Of a DNA stretch of 64,000 bases, positions 42,641 through 51,367 are shown in pieces. The notes beneath the pieces are model-generated. The model was not told the DNA's origin, did not search any database, and saw only the letters and a list, made by a program, of their open reading frames with translations. This DNA is from JADLGL01 sp963732865. Its GTDB lineage: Bacteria; Pseudomonadota; Alphaproteobacteria; Rhizobiales; Kaistiaceae. The position numbers were made by a program, and so were the translations under genes. The stretch covers positions 558,001-622,000 of the forward strand of contig CAVTBC010000004.1 in NCBI GenBank assembly GCA_963732865.1, read 5' to 3'. Numbering within the stretch: the stretch's first letter is position 1; every line of letters begins with the position of its first letter.

Positions 42641-43954
42641 GTGCTGAACCGCGACGATTTCGGACCGGACTTTCTGTTCGGCGTTGCCACATCCGCGTAT
42701 CAGATCGAGGGCGGCCATATCGACGGTCGCGGTCCATCGATGTGGGACAGCTTTGCGTCGACGCCCGGCAATGTCGTCGGCGGCGATACCGGGGCGGTCG
42801 CCTGCGATCACTATCATCGCTGGCCGGGCGATCTCGATCTCGTCCGTGACGGCGGCTTCGCGGCGTACCGGTTCTCCTTCGCCTGGCCGCGACTGCTGCC
42901 TCAAGGAACGGGGCAGGTGAACGAGAAGGGCGTGGCGTTCTACGACCGGCTGATCGACGGAATGCTTGAGCGCGGCCTGCAGCCTTTCGCGACGCTCTAT
43001 CATTGGGATCTGCCGAGTGCGCTGCAGGACAAGGGCGGTTGGACCAACCGCGACGTCGCCGGCTGGTTTGCCGACTATGCCGCGCTGGTGGCACGGCGGT
43101 TCGGAGACAGGCTGGTTTCGACGGCGACCATCAACGAACCCTGGTGCGTTTCGGTCCTTGGCCATTTGCTCGGGCGTCATGCGCCCGGCCTCCGCGATTT
43201 ACGTGCCGCAGCGCGCGCTATGCATCATGTGCTTCTGGCGCATGGCACGGCCATCGACGTGTTGCGCGGCGAGGCGGTGAAAAACCTCGGCATCGTCCTG
43301 AACCTCGAACTGAGCGTGCCGGCAAGCGCCAGCGCCGACGACATGGCAGCCGCCGAGCTGTGGGACGGCATCTACAATCGCTGGTTCCTCGGCGGGGTCT
43401 TGAAGGGAGCCTATCCCGCGGACATCACCGAGCGCCTCGCGGCGTTCATGCCGGAGGGCTGGCAAGACGACATGGCCACCGTCAGCCGACCGCTCGATTG
43501 GTGCGGCATCAACTACTACACCCGCTCGCTGTGGCGGCACGATCCGTCGGGTGGAATCCTTCCCTTCGCCAAGGTCGACGGTCCGCTTGAGAAGACGGAC
43601 ATCGGCTGGGAGATCTACCCGCAGGGCCTGACCGAACTGCTCCTGCGGGTGTCGCGTGACTACACCGATCTGCCGCTCTACGTCACGGAGAACGGCATGG
43701 CCGAAATCGCAGGCTTCGACGACGAGCGGCGCGTGCGTTTCTACGCTGCGCATCTGGATGCTCTGCGTGCCGCGCAGGCGGCGGGTGCGGATGTGCGTGG
43801 CTATTTCGCCTGGTCGCTCATGGACAATTTCGAATGGGCCGAGGGATACGCAAAACGTTTCGGCCTCGTCGAGGTCGATTTCGCGACGCAACAGCGAGCG
43901 CCGCGGGCGAGCTACCGGGCGTTCGGGGACATGCTGGCCGGAGCAAAGGCGTAG
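42641..43954 (+). CDS. GH1 family beta-glucosidase
   Basis: A 437-aa family 1 glycoside hydrolase. FLFGVATSAYQIEGG near residue 12 starts the fold, the acid/base Glu is in ATINEPW near 165, and the nucleophile Glu is in VTENGMAE near 350. WGINYYTRS-like NYYTRS and GYFAWSLMDNFEWAEGY are conserved. It cleaves beta-linked glucosides. In rhizobia the agl cluster carries a GH13 alpha-glucosidase (AglA) here; a GH1 enzyme instead suggests that this system handles beta-glucosides or a mixed range. GTG 42641 is preferred; a TTG at 42620 is possible. Confidence 0.88.
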   Translation: MLNRDDFGPDFLFGVATSAYQIEGGHIDGRGPSMWDSFASTPGNVVGGDTGAVACDHYHRWPGDLDLVRDGGFAAYRFSFAWPRLLPQGTGQVNEKGVAFYDRLIDGMLERGLQPFATLYHWDLPSALQDKGGWTNRDVAGWFADYAALVARRFGDRLVSTATINEPWCVSVLGHLLGRHAPGLRDLRAAARAMHHVLLAHGTAIDVLRGEAVKNLGIVLNLELSVPASASADDMAAAELWDGIYNRWFLGGVLKGAYPADITERLAAFMPEGWQDDMATVSRPLDWCGINYYTRSLWRHDPSGGILPFAKVDGPLEKTDIGWEIYPQGLTELLLRVSRDYTDLPLYVTENGMAEIAGFDDERRVRFYAAHLDALRAAQAAGADVRGYFAWSLMDNFEWAEGYAKRFGLVEVDFATQQRAPRASYRAFGDMLAGAKA

Positions 43955-44018
43955 TCAGCCAGCCGGCCTGCAAAGCAGATGTGCCGGGCACGGATGCGTG
44001 AGCAGGTTGCGTCAACTG

Positions 44019-44049
44019 GCATAGCGCTATTATATCTATAGCACTATGC
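44019..44049. promoter_or_regulatory. Inverted repeat around a -10-like element
   Basis: GCATAGCGCTAT and ATAGCACTATGC, 12-base arms with one mismatch, flank TATATCT. The A/T-rich core looks like a -10 box, and TTGCGT about 18 bases upstream could be a -35. It lies 71 bases before the GST start and suits an operator or promoter better than a terminator. Confidence 0.45.
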
Positions 44050-44119
44050 CGGTTCGGGCGTGTGGCCGTTGGCCGACGCCCTTCGGCATTGCCGAGACCC
44101 TCCGACCGGAGCCCCGCCC

Positions 44120-44800
44120 ATGACGCGCCAGACCGCGCCGATCCACCTTTATTCGTTTCCGACGCCAAACGGTCAGAAGATCAGCGTTGCGCTTGAGGAA
44201 TTCGAGCTGCCTTATGAATATCACCGCGTCGACATCACCAAGGGCGAGCAGTTCGCCAAGGCCTTCCTCGCCATTTCGCCGAACAACCGTATTCCGGCCA
44301 TCGTCGACCCGGAAGGACCGGACGGCGAACCGATCTCGGTCTTCGAGTCCGGGGCGATCCTCCAGTATCTCGGCGACAAGTTCGAACGCTTCTATCCGAA
44401 GGATGCGCGCACGCGCGTTGCCGTCAATGAATGGCTGTTCTGGCAAGTCGGCGGCGTTGGTCCGATGTTCGGCCAGTACAATCACTTCGCGCGCTTTGCC
44501 AAGGAGAAGATCCCCTATGGCATCACGCGCTACCACGATGAAGTGAAGCGCCTTTACGGAGTGCTCGATCGGCAACTGGCCGACCGGCAGTTCGTGGCCG
44601 GCGATTACTCCATTGCGGATATGTCGCTGGTTGGATGGACGAAGGGCCACGAAAACTACGAAGTCGACATGGAGGCGTTTCCGAACGTCCTGCGCTGGCT
44701 CTCCGACCTCCTGGCCCGGCCTGCCGTGCAGCGCGGCCTCGAGCTGGGCCGGGCAAAGCGAGAGGCTGAGACCGAGGTGAGAGCGAAGCAGACCGCCTAG
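44120..44800 (+). CDS. Glutathione S-transferase, nu/YfcG-like
   Basis: A 226-aa GST. The N-terminal thioredoxin domain has LYSFPTPNGQKISVALEEFE and AISPNNRIPAIVDPEG (cis-Pro) then SVFESGAILQYLG, a YfcG/YghU-type glutathione-binding site with Asn/Thr instead of a catalytic Tyr/Ser. The C-terminal helices include GDYSIADMSLVGW. It is probably a glutathione-disulfide or organic-hydroperoxide reductase; that is family knowledge, not shown here. An inverted repeat lies upstream. Confidence 0.88.
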   Translation: MTRQTAPIHLYSFPTPNGQKISVALEEFELPYEYHRVDITKGEQFAKAFLAISPNNRIPAIVDPEGPDGEPISVFESGAILQYLGDKFERFYPKDARTRVAVNEWLFWQVGGVGPMFGQYNHFARFAKEKIPYGITRYHDEVKRLYGVLDRQLADRQFVAGDYSIADMSLVGWTKGHENYEVDMEAFPNVLRWLSDLLARPAVQRGLELGRAKREAETEVRAKQTA

Positions 44801-44807
44801 GGCGCTC

Positions 44808-44976
44808 TAGACAAGCGTCTCGGCGAAGAAGGCAAAGGAGGTGCCTCCAGTGCCGCTCCACGCCTTTGGCATCGAAAGCCGCTTGATCCGGCACGGTCCA
44901 GCCATGCCCGATGCCGACATAATTTTCGATGATGTGGTCGATATTGGTTTCGCGTAGCGCTTGGGCTCGGCTTCGC
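44808..44976 (-). pseudogene. Dienelactone hydrolase C-terminal remnant
   Basis: On the minus strand QALRETNIDHIIENYVGIGH, then GWTVPDQAAFDAKGVERHW, follows the C-terminal end of dienelactone hydrolases (HGF-V-D...YD...A-ERHW). The catalytic His is present in HGW. The rest of the domain is missing upstream, and no start is available. It is another gene broken in this interval. Confidence 0.5.
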
Positions 44977-45088
44977 CTTCATTTTCGCGGCGATCCTCTA
45001 TGTGATCGCGGCGCTGGTCTCTGGCTCGCCGGCGGACGCTTCGTCCCTGGCGAGGAAGAGGAGAGACGACAGGCGGTCGGCAAGCGCG

Positions 45089-45117
45089 AAGTGCCGGCGG
45101 AATAAACGCCGGCACTT
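45089..45117. terminator. Perfect 10-bp hairpin, terminator for dps
   Basis: AAGTGCCGGC and its exact reverse complement flank GGAATAAAC, 16 bases beyond the dps stop on the minus strand. It is strong and could end transcription in both directions. Confidence 0.6.
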
Positions 45118-45132
45118 GCCGTCGGGTGGCCC

Positions 45133-45717
45133 CTAGGCGGGCGTATCGCCGTGCCGGCTGGTTTCGAACAGGAACCAGACGCGCCGTTCGGCCTGGTCGA
45201 TCCAATTCTCGATCATGCTCGTCGAGGCGACGTCATTGTCCGCCGAGCAGAGATCATGCGCGCTGCGCAGGCTGCCCACCAGCCGGCGATTGTCGTCGGC
45301 AAGTTCGGCCAGCATGTCGAGCGGCGTGACGAAATCGGCCTCGTTGTCGGCGATGCGTTGTAGCCGGCCGATCTGGCCGATCGAGCGCAGGGTCGTCCCG
45401 CCGATCTTGCGCACGCGCTCGGCAATATCGTCGGTCATGGCGAGAAGCTCGCCGGCCTGCTCGTCGAACATCAGATGATATTCGCGGAAGTGCGGGCCAC
45501 TGACGTGCCAGTGAAAATTCTTGGTCTTGAGGTAGAGGGCGAAGACGTCGGCCAGAAGCGCATTGAAGGCCGCTGACACATCACGCTTGTCGGTGGGCGC
45601 AAGGTCGTTCGGAGTTGTGAGCGGCGCCTGACGCCTTGCCCGTACGTTACTCGCCACGCGCGCCGCCGGCGCCTTTGGTTTCGCGGTCGGGCGTTTTGCC
45701 TGTGCACGTTTTGCCAT
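45133..45717 (-). CDS. dps: Dps-family DNA-binding ferritin-like protein
   Basis: A 194-aa Dps (12-mer mini-ferritin that stores iron and protects DNA from oxidation). The ferroxidase ligands are in KTKNFHWHVSGPHFREYHLM and FDEQAGELLAMTDDIAERV. An N-terminal Lys/Ala/Pro-rich extension of about 35 residues (KRAQAKRPTAKPKAPAAR) is the probable DNA-binding arm. The esterase gene is divergent. The hairpin at 45089-45117 ends it. Confidence 0.9.
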   Translation of the reverse strand: MAKRAQAKRPTAKPKAPAARVASNVRARRQAPLTTPNDLAPTDKRDVSAAFNALLADVFALYLKTKNFHWHVSGPHFREYHLMFDEQAGELLAMTDDIAERVRKIGGTTLRSIGQIGRLQRIADNEADFVTPLDMLAELADDNRRLVGSLRSAHDLCSADNDVASTSMIENWIDQAERRVWFLFETSRHGDTPA

Positions 45718-45969
45718 CGTCGGTCCTCATTCCGTTCTGTCGCGTCGCCGGGCTGGGGGAAGGTTCCGCACAGCACCCCGCGGGAACTTGTATCTAACGC
45801 CTGCATCGAAGCGAAAGGAAGCCAATTGCACCGCCGTTCAACTTCGCGCGATGGGTGCTGCGGTGAGCCGCCGCAGGCATTCGTCTGCGAAACGCCATGC
45901 AAGTGCCACGGGGATGGCGCCATATGCCGCAAGACGCGACGGGCCCCGCCGCGCCGCAGCAAAGGGTGG

Positions 45970-47052
45970 TTGGTCTTGCTCGGTCGTCTTCGTACTTTCG
46001 GGCATGCGATTGTGAGATCGGGAGCCGTCATTGTCGCCGCGATTGTTGTTGCCGTTGCGGCCGCGGGTCACGCCGAGGCGCAGACGGAGGAGCACGTCCT
46101 GGTCACCCATGGCGTCGAGCGGACCTACCTGCTGACGGTCCCGCCGGGAGGGGGGGCGGCGCGTGGCGGCCTGCCGCTCGTCATCATGCTGCACGGCGCG
46201 AACCAGAGCGCCGGCGTCGCGGTCAGCATGACGGGGTTCGACCATCTGGCCATGGACGAAGGGTTCTTTGCCGCGTTCCCAGACGGAACGAACAACATCA
46301 ATCGGATGCTGACCTGGGACGCCATCCATTGCTGCGGCTATGCGGCAACCAATGGCGTCAACGATCTCGGCTTCATTTCCGACCTGGTGGACGAGCTGAT
46401 CCGCACCTATCCGATCGACCCAAACCGCGTCTACGTCGTTGGTTTCTCGAATGGCGGCATGCTGGCGCAACTAATCGGCATCACAATGCCGGACAGGATC
46501 GCTGCCATCGGTGCGGTGATGGGCGGCCTGTTCGGCGACGAAACAAGCCCGCGCATGCCGGTTCCGGCAATCCTCATCAATGGCGGCCGCGATCACATCG
46601 TTCCGATGGCCGGCGGTGCGATCAACGGCAACGAACGAATCCCGATCATGTGGGACGGGATGCCGCTGATGCCGTTCACCTATCAGGTGCAGTTCTGGAC
46701 GCTTGCGGCAGGGTGTGACGAGACGCCGACAAAGCACGCCGAGAATTCGGACTATCTGTTCGAGCGCTACGACTGCCCGGGTGGCACCCGCATTGAATCC
46801 TACGTCGTGTTGGATAACGGCCATGCTTGGCCTGGCGACCAGTCGTTCATGACCGTCGGCGAGGTTCCCAGCACAACCTTCGATGCGACGCGGGTGATTT
46901 GGGATTTCCTGTCTCAACAGAACCTAGCGGATCGGCCGGTGCCATTGCCGGCACCGGTGGCGGTCGAAGTGCTGCCGCCACCTGCCCCCGCGACGTCGCC
47001 GCCGGAGGAGCCTTCAGCTCCCGGCACGCCGCCCGTGTCGCCGTTGCCCTAG
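45970..47052 (+). CDS. Exported PHB depolymerase / feruloyl esterase-like hydrolase (LpqC type)
   Basis: An approximately 360-aa alpha/beta hydrolase of the esterase PHB family. HGANQSAG oxyanion region, nucleophile GFSNGG near 165 of the protein, a Asp in NGGRDHIVP and the catalytic His in NGHAWPGD. A hydrophobic export signal (VIVAAIVVAVAAAGHAEA) precedes the domain; the C-terminal 45 residues are a Pro/Ala tail. The start is uncertain: TTG 45970 with AAAGGG, or GTG 46012. It could cleave polyesters or feruloyl esters outside the cytoplasm. Confidence 0.78.
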   Translation: MVLLGRLRTFGHAIVRSGAVIVAAIVVAVAAAGHAEAQTEEHVLVTHGVERTYLLTVPPGGGAARGGLPLVIMLHGANQSAGVAVSMTGFDHLAMDEGFFAAFPDGTNNINRMLTWDAIHCCGYAATNGVNDLGFISDLVDELIRTYPIDPNRVYVVGFSNGGMLAQLIGITMPDRIAAIGAVMGGLFGDETSPRMPVPAILINGGRDHIVPMAGGAINGNERIPIMWDGMPLMPFTYQVQFWTLAAGCDETPTKHAENSDYLFERYDCPGGTRIESYVVLDNGHAWPGDQSFMTVGEVPSTTFDATRVIWDFLSQQNLADRPVPLPAPVAVEVLPPPAPATSPPEEPSAPGTPPVSPLP

Positions 47053-47272
47053 CTGTTGTCCCAGCGGAAGTGGCAGAAATTCAACACAGCCGCCTGCTGT
47101 TAGCCGCGGCCTGGCGCACTGATTGACGACCGAGGCGAACACGCTGATACAGCGGGGTAGGCGCATCGGCGCGCCGTGCGGGCTCTCGGTTTGGATCGGG
47201 CTGGTCTGCGTCGGTGGCCGGGGATTCAACGACCGGCGTTGTCTTTCCGTGCCCGAAAGAAGGATCCTCGAG

Positions 47273-47668
47273 ATGAAACGTATTGCTGTTCTCAGTGGCC
47301 TTTTCGGCCTTGCGATCGCGGCAGCAGGCTGCACCCCAACAACGACCGGGCCGCACTCCGTGACCACGGTGGCACCGTCACCGGTCGCGACGCCACCGGC
47401 CACGACGCCACCGGCCACGCCGCCGGCCGGGCCCACGGTCGCCTATGTCTGCCCGGACCAGCCGGCGTACAGCTTCACGATAACGATCCTATCGTCCTCG
47501 CAGCGGCGGGTGACGGGTATTCCGGTCGGGGATCAAATCTTCACGGCGATGACCACTGCCGGCAATGCTGGACAATATGAATCCGGGCCATACCGGATCC
47601 AGTATAGCGGCGAAGACGCCATCGCTCTTTGGGATGGCGGTGTCTCGGTAACCTGTTACCCGGCTTAG
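47273..47668 (+). CDS. Lipoprotein with Pro/Thr-rich stalk
   Basis: A 131-aa lipoprotein. Signal SGLFGLAIAAAGC has the lipobox AAAGC, giving lipidation of Cys near residue 20. A Thr/Pro/Ala-rich stalk (VATPPATTPPATPP) follows, then a small domain with YVCPDQPAYSFTITIL and GPYRIQYSGEDAIALWDGG, a MliC/lysozyme-inhibitor-like beta pattern (Cys near 62 and near the C-terminus could pair). The ATG has a GAAGGA site. Membrane-anchored, periplasmic. Confidence 0.7.
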   Translation: MKRIAVLSGLFGLAIAAAGCTPTTTGPHSVTTVAPSPVATPPATTPPATPPAGPTVAYVCPDQPAYSFTITILSSSQRRVTGIPVGDQIFTAMTTAGNAGQYESGPYRIQYSGEDAIALWDGGVSVTCYPA

Positions 47669-47850
47669 GGGGCGGTTGCGGGCAGAGCGAATTGCGCGGG
47701 CGGGGGCGGGCCAGAGGCTCCGTCTCGCCCGAAGCGGTGCTCGGAACCTGCCCTGGAGAAACGACGGCCGACATTTTCGAGCGCGATCCAGCGGGGCGTT
47801 GCTCAGGCCGGGATCGAACTCGGTGTCTAAACGACGGTCCGGTTGACCGC

Positions 47851-48246
47851 TCAGCGGTAGTTGGCGATAGCCTCCTCGCCGACAGGGTCGAACGTGTTGC
47901 CCCACGATCTGCGGATATAAGTTGCGACGGCGGCGACCTGTCGGTCGGTGAGGCCGTCGAAGGCCGGCATGTCTGCTCCGCCAAAGATGATTTGGGTCGC
48001 GATGACCCTGATTGAGGCAAGGCGTGCATCGCCGGCAAGCGCCGGCGCGTTGACGCCATTGCCGTCCGCGCCATGACAGGCGACGCAGTTGTTCCGGAAC
48101 ACACGGGCGCCTTCGTCCATAAGCGACGCAGTGGCTGCCAGATCCATCGCCGCCGGCGCAACTCCTTGCGCCAGCGCGGCCACGCCACCACTGGCCGCCA
48201 CTAGCCCGGCCACTCCGGTCACCCAACATGTAGCGAGTCGGCGCAT
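47851..48246 (-). CDS. Exported c-type cytochrome
   Basis: A 131-aa mono-heme cytochrome c. The signal peptide ends near ALAQG (residue 27). The heme motif CVACH is near residue 54, and DMPAFDGLTDRQVAAVATYI with the distal Met near 93 follows, typical of class I cytochromes. It carries electrons in the periplasm. It has no oxidase or reductase partner in the window. Confidence 0.85.
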   Translation of the reverse strand: MRRLATCWVTGVAGLVAASGGVAALAQGVAPAAMDLAATASLMDEGARVFRNNCVACHGADGNGVNAPALAGDARLASIRVIATQIIFGGADMPAFDGLTDRQVAAVATYIRRSWGNTFDPVGEEAIANYR

Positions 48247-48393
48247 CGGCTTCTCCTTTCATATTCAAAGGGTTGCGCTGGGTTGCGCCCTGCTGTCGGG
48301 CAACATCTGGCCAAGCGGCGGCGAAGCAGCCGAAATCATTTGCTTCGCCGCCGTCTTTGCTCGGCGTCCACTCCGCCGTTGGCCGACCCCAAG

Positions 48394-48870
48394 CTACGGT
48401 TGGAGGGCGGGTGTCAGGAGGTCATAGTGGTCGCGGACAATGGCGATCTGCTCATCCGTTGGCGGATAGCGCATCCCCGCGCGAGCAGCATCGCGATCCG
48501 CCGGGCTCAGATTAGCCAATTCCCACGCCCCTTCGATCGCAATGTAGAGCGCCTGGAAGAAGAATATCCCGCCATCTATTCCGTGCAGGACCAAGATCGA
48601 ATTGAACTGGTCGATGTATTGGCTGCACTCGGGCTGGTTGGTTTCGCAAACGACCGGCGGTGGCCACATAGACCGCAACTCAGGAGTGACATCGGCGAAT
48701 GCGTGAATCAATACCTGATCCAATACAATATCCTGTGGCGACGGAAGACCGAATATCGCGGCGTCGTAATTAAATGTCGCCGGCAATTCCAATGGTTGAG
48801 CAATGGCAATCGGGGAAGTCAGTATGACAACCGCCGCCGCAACTCCGATCACTCGCCGAGTGGCTCTCAT
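48394..48870 (-). CDS. Exported hypothetical protein under a FixK-like box
   Basis: A 158-aa protein with a Sec signal (VIGVAAAVVILTSPIAIAQ, cleavage near residue 24). The mature region has two Cys (CETNQPEC) and a helical part GIFFFQALYIAIEGAWELAN. No family was recognised. A FixK/FNR-like box lies about 115 bases upstream at 48985-48998, suggesting low-oxygen control. Confidence 0.7.
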   Translation of the reverse strand: MRATRRVIGVAAAVVILTSPIAIAQPLELPATFNYDAAIFGLPSPQDIVLDQVLIHAFADVTPELRSMWPPPVVCETNQPECSQYIDQFNSILVLHGIDGGIFFFQALYIAIEGAWELANLSPADRDAARAGMRYPPTDEQIAIVRDHYDLLTPALQP

Positions 48871-48984
48871 TTCTTATCAACTCCCATTTTAGGCGGCCTG
48901 AAGCGGATTTAGGCTTCGAGGCCCTGTCCGGTCACTGGCTCACTTTCCAATGATGTAATCCTAGGCACGAGGGTTGATAGCTCC

Positions 48985-48998
48985 TTGATCTGGGTCAA
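48985..48998 (-). promoter_or_regulatory. FixK/FNR-like box
   Basis: TTGATCTGGGTCAA has both conserved half-sites (TTGA and TCAA) with six bases between. It lies upstream of the exported-protein gene ending at 48394. Confidence 0.5.
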
Positions 48999-49501
48999 GG
49001 GCGCTGTGCGAACGGGGCACATCGGCGTAAGCGCGCACCAGATCATGGGGGCTGGCGTGGGCCGAAGCGAGGACGCATCGGCCCCTCGCCGTTCGGGGGG
49101 CGGTGGCCAGCCGCCCGAGGCGACGGGGTTCTGCGCTGCGTCTTGGCGCGCAAGAAAGAAGGATGCGTTGATGCCGGCAACATGCTCACCAACTCCGGCG
49201 TCGGCACCTACACCTATCCGGCGGCCGGCCAGCCCCGTACGCATGCGGTGACCGAGGATCCAGCGCGGCCTCGTTGCACGTGCTCCCGGAATTGGCAACT
49301 CTCCGGCGTCACATGTTGCTGGCGCCCAAAACAGATCAGCGATTGGCAAGGACGCAATGAGTGACGTCACGCGATCACACGGAGGCTTTGAGCGTAACGT
49401 GACGAGGCCGGCCGTAGCGCCGGCCTCAAGCTGCTTTAATTGTCGCGGTTGCGATCGAGTGTTCGACGTTTGCCCGATATTTTTCTTCCAGTGGTCTGCC
49501 G
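48999..49501. other. No supported gene; one terminator-like hairpin
   Basis: GAGGCCGGC and GCCGGCCTC at 49404-49427 form a strong stem, followed by AAGCTGCTTTAATT. No convincing coding frame lies in the remaining sequence; open frames on both strands lack ribosome binding sites and domains. Confidence 0.4.
49404..49427. terminator. GC-rich hairpin with T-rich tail
   Basis: Nine-base perfect arms around CGTAGC. It is 75 bases beyond the stop of the RibD_C-type gene on the minus strand and could be its terminator. Confidence 0.5.
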
Positions 49502-50086
49502 TTACGCGTTCGGAAGGGGGCCGACGGGCCGGTAGGCATTGACGAGGACGCCCGTGGCCGTGCGTTGCGTATCGACGAGAGCGAGGGCGCGCGGCGGGAC
49601 GCCGTCCTCGAACAGCCGCTTTCCCTGGCCGAGTACGACCGGAAAGACCGCCAGGCGATATTCGTCGACGAGATCGGCGGCGATCAACGTCTGCAGCAAT
49701 CGGCCGCTGCCCCAGATATGGAGCGGCACGTCGCTCGTCTCCTTCAATTGCCGAATCTCGTTCACAACGTCATCCCCGATGCGGACCGAGGGACCCCATC
49801 GAAGTTGATCAGTACTGTGCGTGGCGACATATTTCGTCGCCCTGCCGAAGGCCCTCCCGATCGCATTGTCCTGGAACGGCCAATAGCCTGCGAAGATGTC
49901 ATAGGTCCGGCGCCCCAGAAGCAGGTCATAGGGGCTGTCCGTCTCGACGATGTTCACCGAGCCGTCGACAAACGGCATGGCCCAGCCGCCGTGGACGAAG
50001 CCGTTCGTCGGGTCCTCCACCGGCCCTCCCGGCGCCTGCATGATGCCGTCGACGGAGACCTGGGTGATAGCGATGATCTTTCTCAT
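49502..50086 (-). CDS. Dihydrofolate reductase-like (RibD C-terminal domain) protein
   Basis: A 194-aa RibD_C-domain protein of the YyaP/DHFR-like kind. It starts MRKIIAITQVSVDGIMQAPG. LLGRRTYDIFAGYWP is near residue 60, HIWGSGRLLQTLIAADLVDE near 130, and VFPVVLGQGKRLF near 155. GGAGAA precedes the ATG. The family binds NADPH; substrate unknown. It lies just downstream of the YCII gene, an arrangement often seen. Confidence 0.85.
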   Translation of the reverse strand: MRKIIAITQVSVDGIMQAPGGPVEDPTNGFVHGGWAMPFVDGSVNIVETDSPYDLLLGRRTYDIFAGYWPFQDNAIGRAFGRATKYVATHSTDQLRWGPSVRIGDDVVNEIRQLKETSDVPLHIWGSGRLLQTLIAADLVDEYRLAVFPVVLGQGKRLFEDGVPPRALALVDTQRTATGVLVNAYRPVGPLPNA

Positions 50087-50117
50087 GATCTTCTCCATGT
50101 GGCGTCCGCAGTCAGCG

Positions 50118-50412
50118 CTAGTGGAATGGCCGCACTTCGACCGGCGCTCGGCAGGCAATCGCAGCCCTGCGTCCCCACTCCATCGCCTCTTCGAGATCGG
50201 CACGGCCCATCGATGATGACGGTCTTGCCGCCGGCCTCGACGCGAAGGGTCTTCGCGCTGCTCGCCGGCTGAAGGCCGCCAACGAAGATCCGGACGCCGG
50301 CAGCTTTCATTTCATCATTGAGCGCGGCGATGTCGCGCCGCATCGCGTCGTCCTCCGCGACAGCGGGGTCGTAGTCGTCGGGATGGTGAATGGCGACCAG
50401 ATACTGGGCCAT
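50118..50412 (-). pseudogene. YCII-domain protein with internal deletion
   Basis: From ATG 50412 the frame reads MAQYLVAIHHPDDYDPAVAE, then KTLRVEAGGKTVIIDGP, the YCII (YciI-like) fold. After IDGP, about 15 family residues (the FxExKExLGGFW segment) are missing, and the end ADLEEAMEWGRRAAIACRAP, VEVRPFH, continues in a different frame to a TAG at 50118. A deletion of roughly 45-50 bases with a frame change explains both. The protein is unlikely to fold. The RibD_C gene follows it. Confidence 0.6.
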
Positions 50413-50617
50413 TTTCTCTCTCCTGTGGTCGGTTGGGCGGGCTCCGTGGTCCCGCGTCATTACCTTGACGAATGGAGCAACCGGATTTCGACGCGCACTT
50501 CGCGAATTTCGCCATCGCGCCATCGATCTCCGGCTGCGGAGCGGTGATGACTCGAACGGCCTGCCTCGACGACCGTCCGAATGCCCGTCTGCCAGAAGCG
50601 CCTGCGACGCCTGTGAG

Positions 50618-50790
50618 CTAGGATCGCGCCCGATAGCTGAGCAGAGCGATGCCGTCGTCGAACAGAACATTCTCGGTCAATTCGAGGTCCGCCTTCACGC
50701 CTTCAGGAAACAGGCGAATGCCGCAGCCGAGCACGACCGGGGTAGATCATCAGACTGAACGCATCGATGGGGCCAGCCTTCGCCGGACGC
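50618..50790 (-). pseudogene. Second RibD_C/DHFR-like domain remnant
   Basis: On the minus strand AGPIDAFSLMIYP and, one frame away, TPVVLGCGIRLFPEGVKADL, ending LLSYRARS, give the C-terminal end of a RibD_C domain (compare VFPVVLGQGKRLF in the gene at 49502-50086). The frame changes by one base in a CCCC run at about 50741. The N-terminal half is absent. Confidence 0.55.
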
Positions 50791-50934
50791 GGCCGATGAT
50801 CTAATGCTGCACGGCCCCTGCAGCGATCGCCACCGCGATCCCGTCGAGCAGGATTTGTTCGTGGGTGCCGAAACGCCTACCGAGTTCGGTGCAGCACCCC
50901 GTCCCGCAATATGTGCGGCCATCGTTCCGTCCGG

Positions 50935-51165
50935 CTACCGGATCGGAAAGTCGAAATAGCTGTCGGAAAACGGCTCGTCTCTTAGCGAATAGTGCCACCA
51001 TTCGCGGTCGTAAGGCTCAAAGCCACTCTTCTCCATGATGGAGAGCAAACATAAGCGATTGTCAGCTTCGCGGTCAGACACGCCTTTCGCGCCGTGATGC
51101 GAATGCTCATCCATGAGATCAAAGCCGCCCCCCAAGTATCGGGCCTTTGGTACGGTGCCCGTCAA
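50935..51165 (-). pseudogene. VanX-type D-Ala-D-Ala dipeptidase, C-terminal fragment
   Basis: GGGFDLMDEHSHHGAKGVSD, then NRLCLLSIMEKSGFEPYDRE and EWWHYSLRDEPFSDSYFDFP, is the C-terminal end of VanX/DdpX peptidases, with the zinc His of EWWHY. The His and Asp of the N-terminal SSHGRG-type motif are missing. It is 76 residues compared with about 200 for the family. The break is close to tRNA-Ser(CGA), so integration or deletion at the tRNA may have removed the front. Confidence 0.75.
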
Positions 51166-51199
51166 GAGAAAAATACTATGTATATCAGGTAGTTAGGCA

Positions 51200-51289
<90 letters not shown>

Positions 51290-51367
51290 GGGATCAGGCA
51301 GCTTCAGCTGGTCGAAGGCGGGCGGACATTACACAGCGCTTGTCGCGGGTGACAAGCTGCAACCGGC

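Noticed and set aside
43850..43863. GCAAAACGTTTCGG inside the GH1 gene, similar to the AglR operator
   Set aside because: It has two mismatches to the palindrome and is coding (AKRFG), so it is probably coincidental.
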